From contig NZ_CP044523.1 in assembly GCF_008831545.1 (NCBI RefSeq), positions 434,001-498,000 on the forward strand: a stretch of DNA of 64,000 nt, read 5' to 3'. Each line of letters begins with the position of its first letter. The stretch's first letter is position 1. The translations under genes and the position numbers were made by a program. This document shows, piece after piece, positions 62,915 through 64,000 of this stretch. The notes below the pieces were generated by a model. That model was not told the origin of the DNA. It saw only the letters and a program-made list of their open reading frames with translations, and did not search any database. The stretch comes from Halorussus halophilus (GTDB taxonomy: Archaea; Halobacteriota; Halobacteria; Halobacteriales; Haladaptataceae).

Positions 62915-63004
62915 CCGAGGTGCCCAGCACACCTCGGTTTGCGCGACGCGTGGGTTCTCCACGTTAGACGCGTGGGTCTCCCACGCTCGATTCCGTGTCC
63001 ACGG
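62915..63004. other. Run of four consecutive hairpins between hmgA and its upstream neighbour
   Basis: Four perfect inverted repeats follow one another: 8 bp at 62915-62937 (loop of 7), 5 bp at 62949-62963, 7 bp at 62970-62986 (loop TCT) and 5 bp at 62993-63004 (loop TC). The stems share CGTGG/CCACG-like cores. The run lies 130 bases upstream of hmgA on the minus strand and behind the stop of the DUF5817-like gene. It may be a structured leader, terminator or decayed repeat. The rest of the 348-base gap is GC-rich and holds no gene. Confidence 0.5.
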
Positions 63005-63134
63005 ATTCGCGCACTCGGAGACACTTCGCGGGACAACTTAGTTCCTGCTCCGCGGAGGTCGGCCGTGCGGCATGCCTGCCATCTGCCATCCCTGCCGCCG
63101 CGCGGCCGCCGGCTTTCGGCGTGATTCTCCTTGC

Positions 63135-63665
63135 TCACAGCAACCGGTAGCGTCCGCGACTCTCGCTGACCTCGCCGCGCCGCGTCAACTTGTCGAGTGC
63201 TTTCCTGACGTACTCAGCAGAGACACCTTGCTCGTCTGCGTAGGCAATTACGTCCGCTTCGGTCGGTTGATCGAGTTCGCGGAGCGCCGCAAGCACCGTC
63301 TCTTTGCGGTTGCTCGCGCCGCTCGCTGCCCGGCCGCTCTCGGCGCGCTCTCCGGCCGCCGCGACTTCCTCGTCGTCGAGGCCAGAGGCTTGCAGAAATT
63401 CTGCCTCTCCCATCCCGGCGTCGTCTATCTGGTCCTCCATCTCGGCGAACGAATCCATCTCGGCGAACGTCTCGCCCTCGCCCTGCCGGTTGGCCAGCAT
63501 CGACGAGCGGACCTCACGGGCGTGGTCCTCGTCGTCGGTCTCCACGAACTTCTTCAACTTCTCGTACTTGTGGCGCTTGCCACAGCGCGGGCACTCCGTG
63601 GTGTCGGGCCGCCCCTTCAGAATCTTGAGCGCGCTGCACTCGCTACACCCGACGACGGCGTACAT
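63135..63665 (-). CDS. DUF5817-like protein: zinc ribbon plus winged helix
   Basis: A 176-residue protein. The N-terminus has a zinc-binding ribbon (CSECSALKILKGRPDTTECP with RCGKRHKY: Cys pairs near residues 7-10 and 25-28). A charged coiled-coil middle follows (about 60-115), and the C-terminus is a winged helix (TVLAALRELDQPTEADVIAY, SAEYVRKALDKLTRRGEVSE). The layout suggests a DNA- or RNA-binding regulator. The family is haloarchaeal and of unknown function. It lies upstream of hmgA, with the hairpin run between them. Confidence 0.8.
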   Translation of the reverse strand: MYAVVGCSECSALKILKGRPDTTECPRCGKRHKYEKLKKFVETDDEDHAREVRSSMLANRQGEGETFAEMDSFAEMEDQIDDAGMGEAEFLQASGLDDEEVAAAGERAESGRAASGASNRKETVLAALRELDQPTEADVIAYADEQGVSAEYVRKALDKLTRRGEVSESRGRYRLL

Positions 63666-63756
63666 GTGTGGGGGTGGGTCCTCTTCGTACCTGAATGTTC
63701 GGACCTACACATCGTAATTGGATTGGTCGGACAACTCGCTCTTGTCGGCCAAACTG

Positions 63757-64000
63757 TCGGCGCGCGCTGGCGCGACCACGGGGGTCGCGCCGAACCCGTG
63801 CGAGGTCTGCACGAACGGAAGTGAATGCAGGCTCGGAAGACGAGTGGTGCGAAGTCTTCCGGTGGATGAGTAACGGAACGCGGGAGACGCGACCCAAATG
63901 GTCGTCTCCCGAACCTGAGTAACGCAATCGGTTGGGGAGGGTGTGGCCCTCGCGGTGCGGTCTCTCATCGGCTTCGGGAGTAGCGAGCCTCACTGCGTTC
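63757..64000 (+). repeat. Dispersed intergenic repeat, copy 6 (runs off the window)
   Basis: The longest copy. CGGCGCGCGCTGGCGCGACC begins it. GCACGAACGGAAGTGAATGC and GGCTCGGAAGAC follow, then two hairpins (63835-63860; 63881-63911, 8 + 4 base pairs with a 2-base bulge), CCTGAGTAACGCAATCGG, the core GGTTGGGGAGGG and CGGGAGTAGCGAGCCTC. It continues to the last base of the window, so its 3' end may lie outside. It contains all parts seen in the other copies. Confidence 0.8.

Noticed and set aside
36952-64000. CRISPR array
   Set aside because: The repeats are 9-10 kb apart in part, in both orientations and over 100 bases long, with no regular spacers and no cas genes.
1-64000. tRNA, rRNA or known riboswitch
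   Set aside because: I looked in the larger gaps and saw no cloverleaf-like sequence with a T-loop GTTCRAATC, no rRNA stretch and no known riboswitch core; a covariance search would be needed to exclude them.

Overview
The window is 64 kb of a haloarchaeal chromosome. The evidence is the acidic, Asp/Glu-rich proteins, the GC-rich third positions, archaeal core genes (aIF5B, Pus10, NOB1, HMG-CoA reductase, pyruvoyl arginine decarboxylase, SecF followed by SecD) and several small protein families typical of Halobacteria. No rRNA, tRNA or CRISPR array was recognised.

Layout. (A) 1-3130 is the end of a conjugation or type IV secretion-like operon: a VirB3/VirB4-N-like membrane protein and a VirB4-type ATPase, joined by ATGA overlaps. 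(B) 3311-21887 is a surface-glycan locus, less GC-rich in places. It has a membrane sugar-phosphate transferase, three sulfatase-fold enzymes, two GT4 and one GT2 glycosyltransferases, two linked NDP-sugar epimerases, an AsnB amidotransferase, a Wzx-like flippase, a methyltransferase and a Wzy-like polymerase, with a decayed IS6-type transposase inside. (C) 21888-26722 is a graveyard of fragments: a frameshifted coiled-coil/HTH gene, a TnpB 5' stub, a DUF4330 gene followed by a partner broken by one TGA, a PIN toxin with a truncated antitoxin, and a truncated virus-like beta-helix protein. (D) 26958-33393 returns to envelope work: a GT-C-like membrane protein, then on the minus strand UppP, a lipoprotein, a GlmU-like enzyme and GlmS. 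(E) 33653-38632 has a large PKD/PGF-pre-PGF surface protein and small conserved genes. (F) 38774-44941 is a decaying sugar-catabolism block: a xylose-dehydrogenase-like Gfo/Idh/MocA enzyme and a GH3 glycosidase are intact, while an oligopeptide-type ABC ATPase, a mannonate-dehydratase-like gene, an SDR and an exported protein are all broken. (G) 45036-63665 is housekeeping.

How it fits together. Regions B and D contain the parts of a bacterial-style Wzx/Wzy pathway: a lipid-linked initiating transferase, glycosyltransferases, nucleotide-sugar supply (GlmS, GlmU, epimerases), decoration enzymes, flippase, polymerase and lipid-carrier recycling (UppP). All three sulfatase-fold proteins lack the Cys/Ser-x-Pro-x-Arg formylglycine motif and have Thr at or near the nucleophile position, which suggests phosphoryl transfer rather than sulfate ester hydrolysis.

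The most unusual non-coding signal is a dispersed intergenic repeat of about 120-245 bp. I found six copies, all to the right of 36.9 kb. Each has conserved flanks around a core GGTTGGGGAGG and, in most copies, strong hairpins whose stems differ between copies but stay paired. Two copies sit head to head at 52997-53408. A separate run of four consecutive hairpins lies between hmgA and its upstream neighbour.
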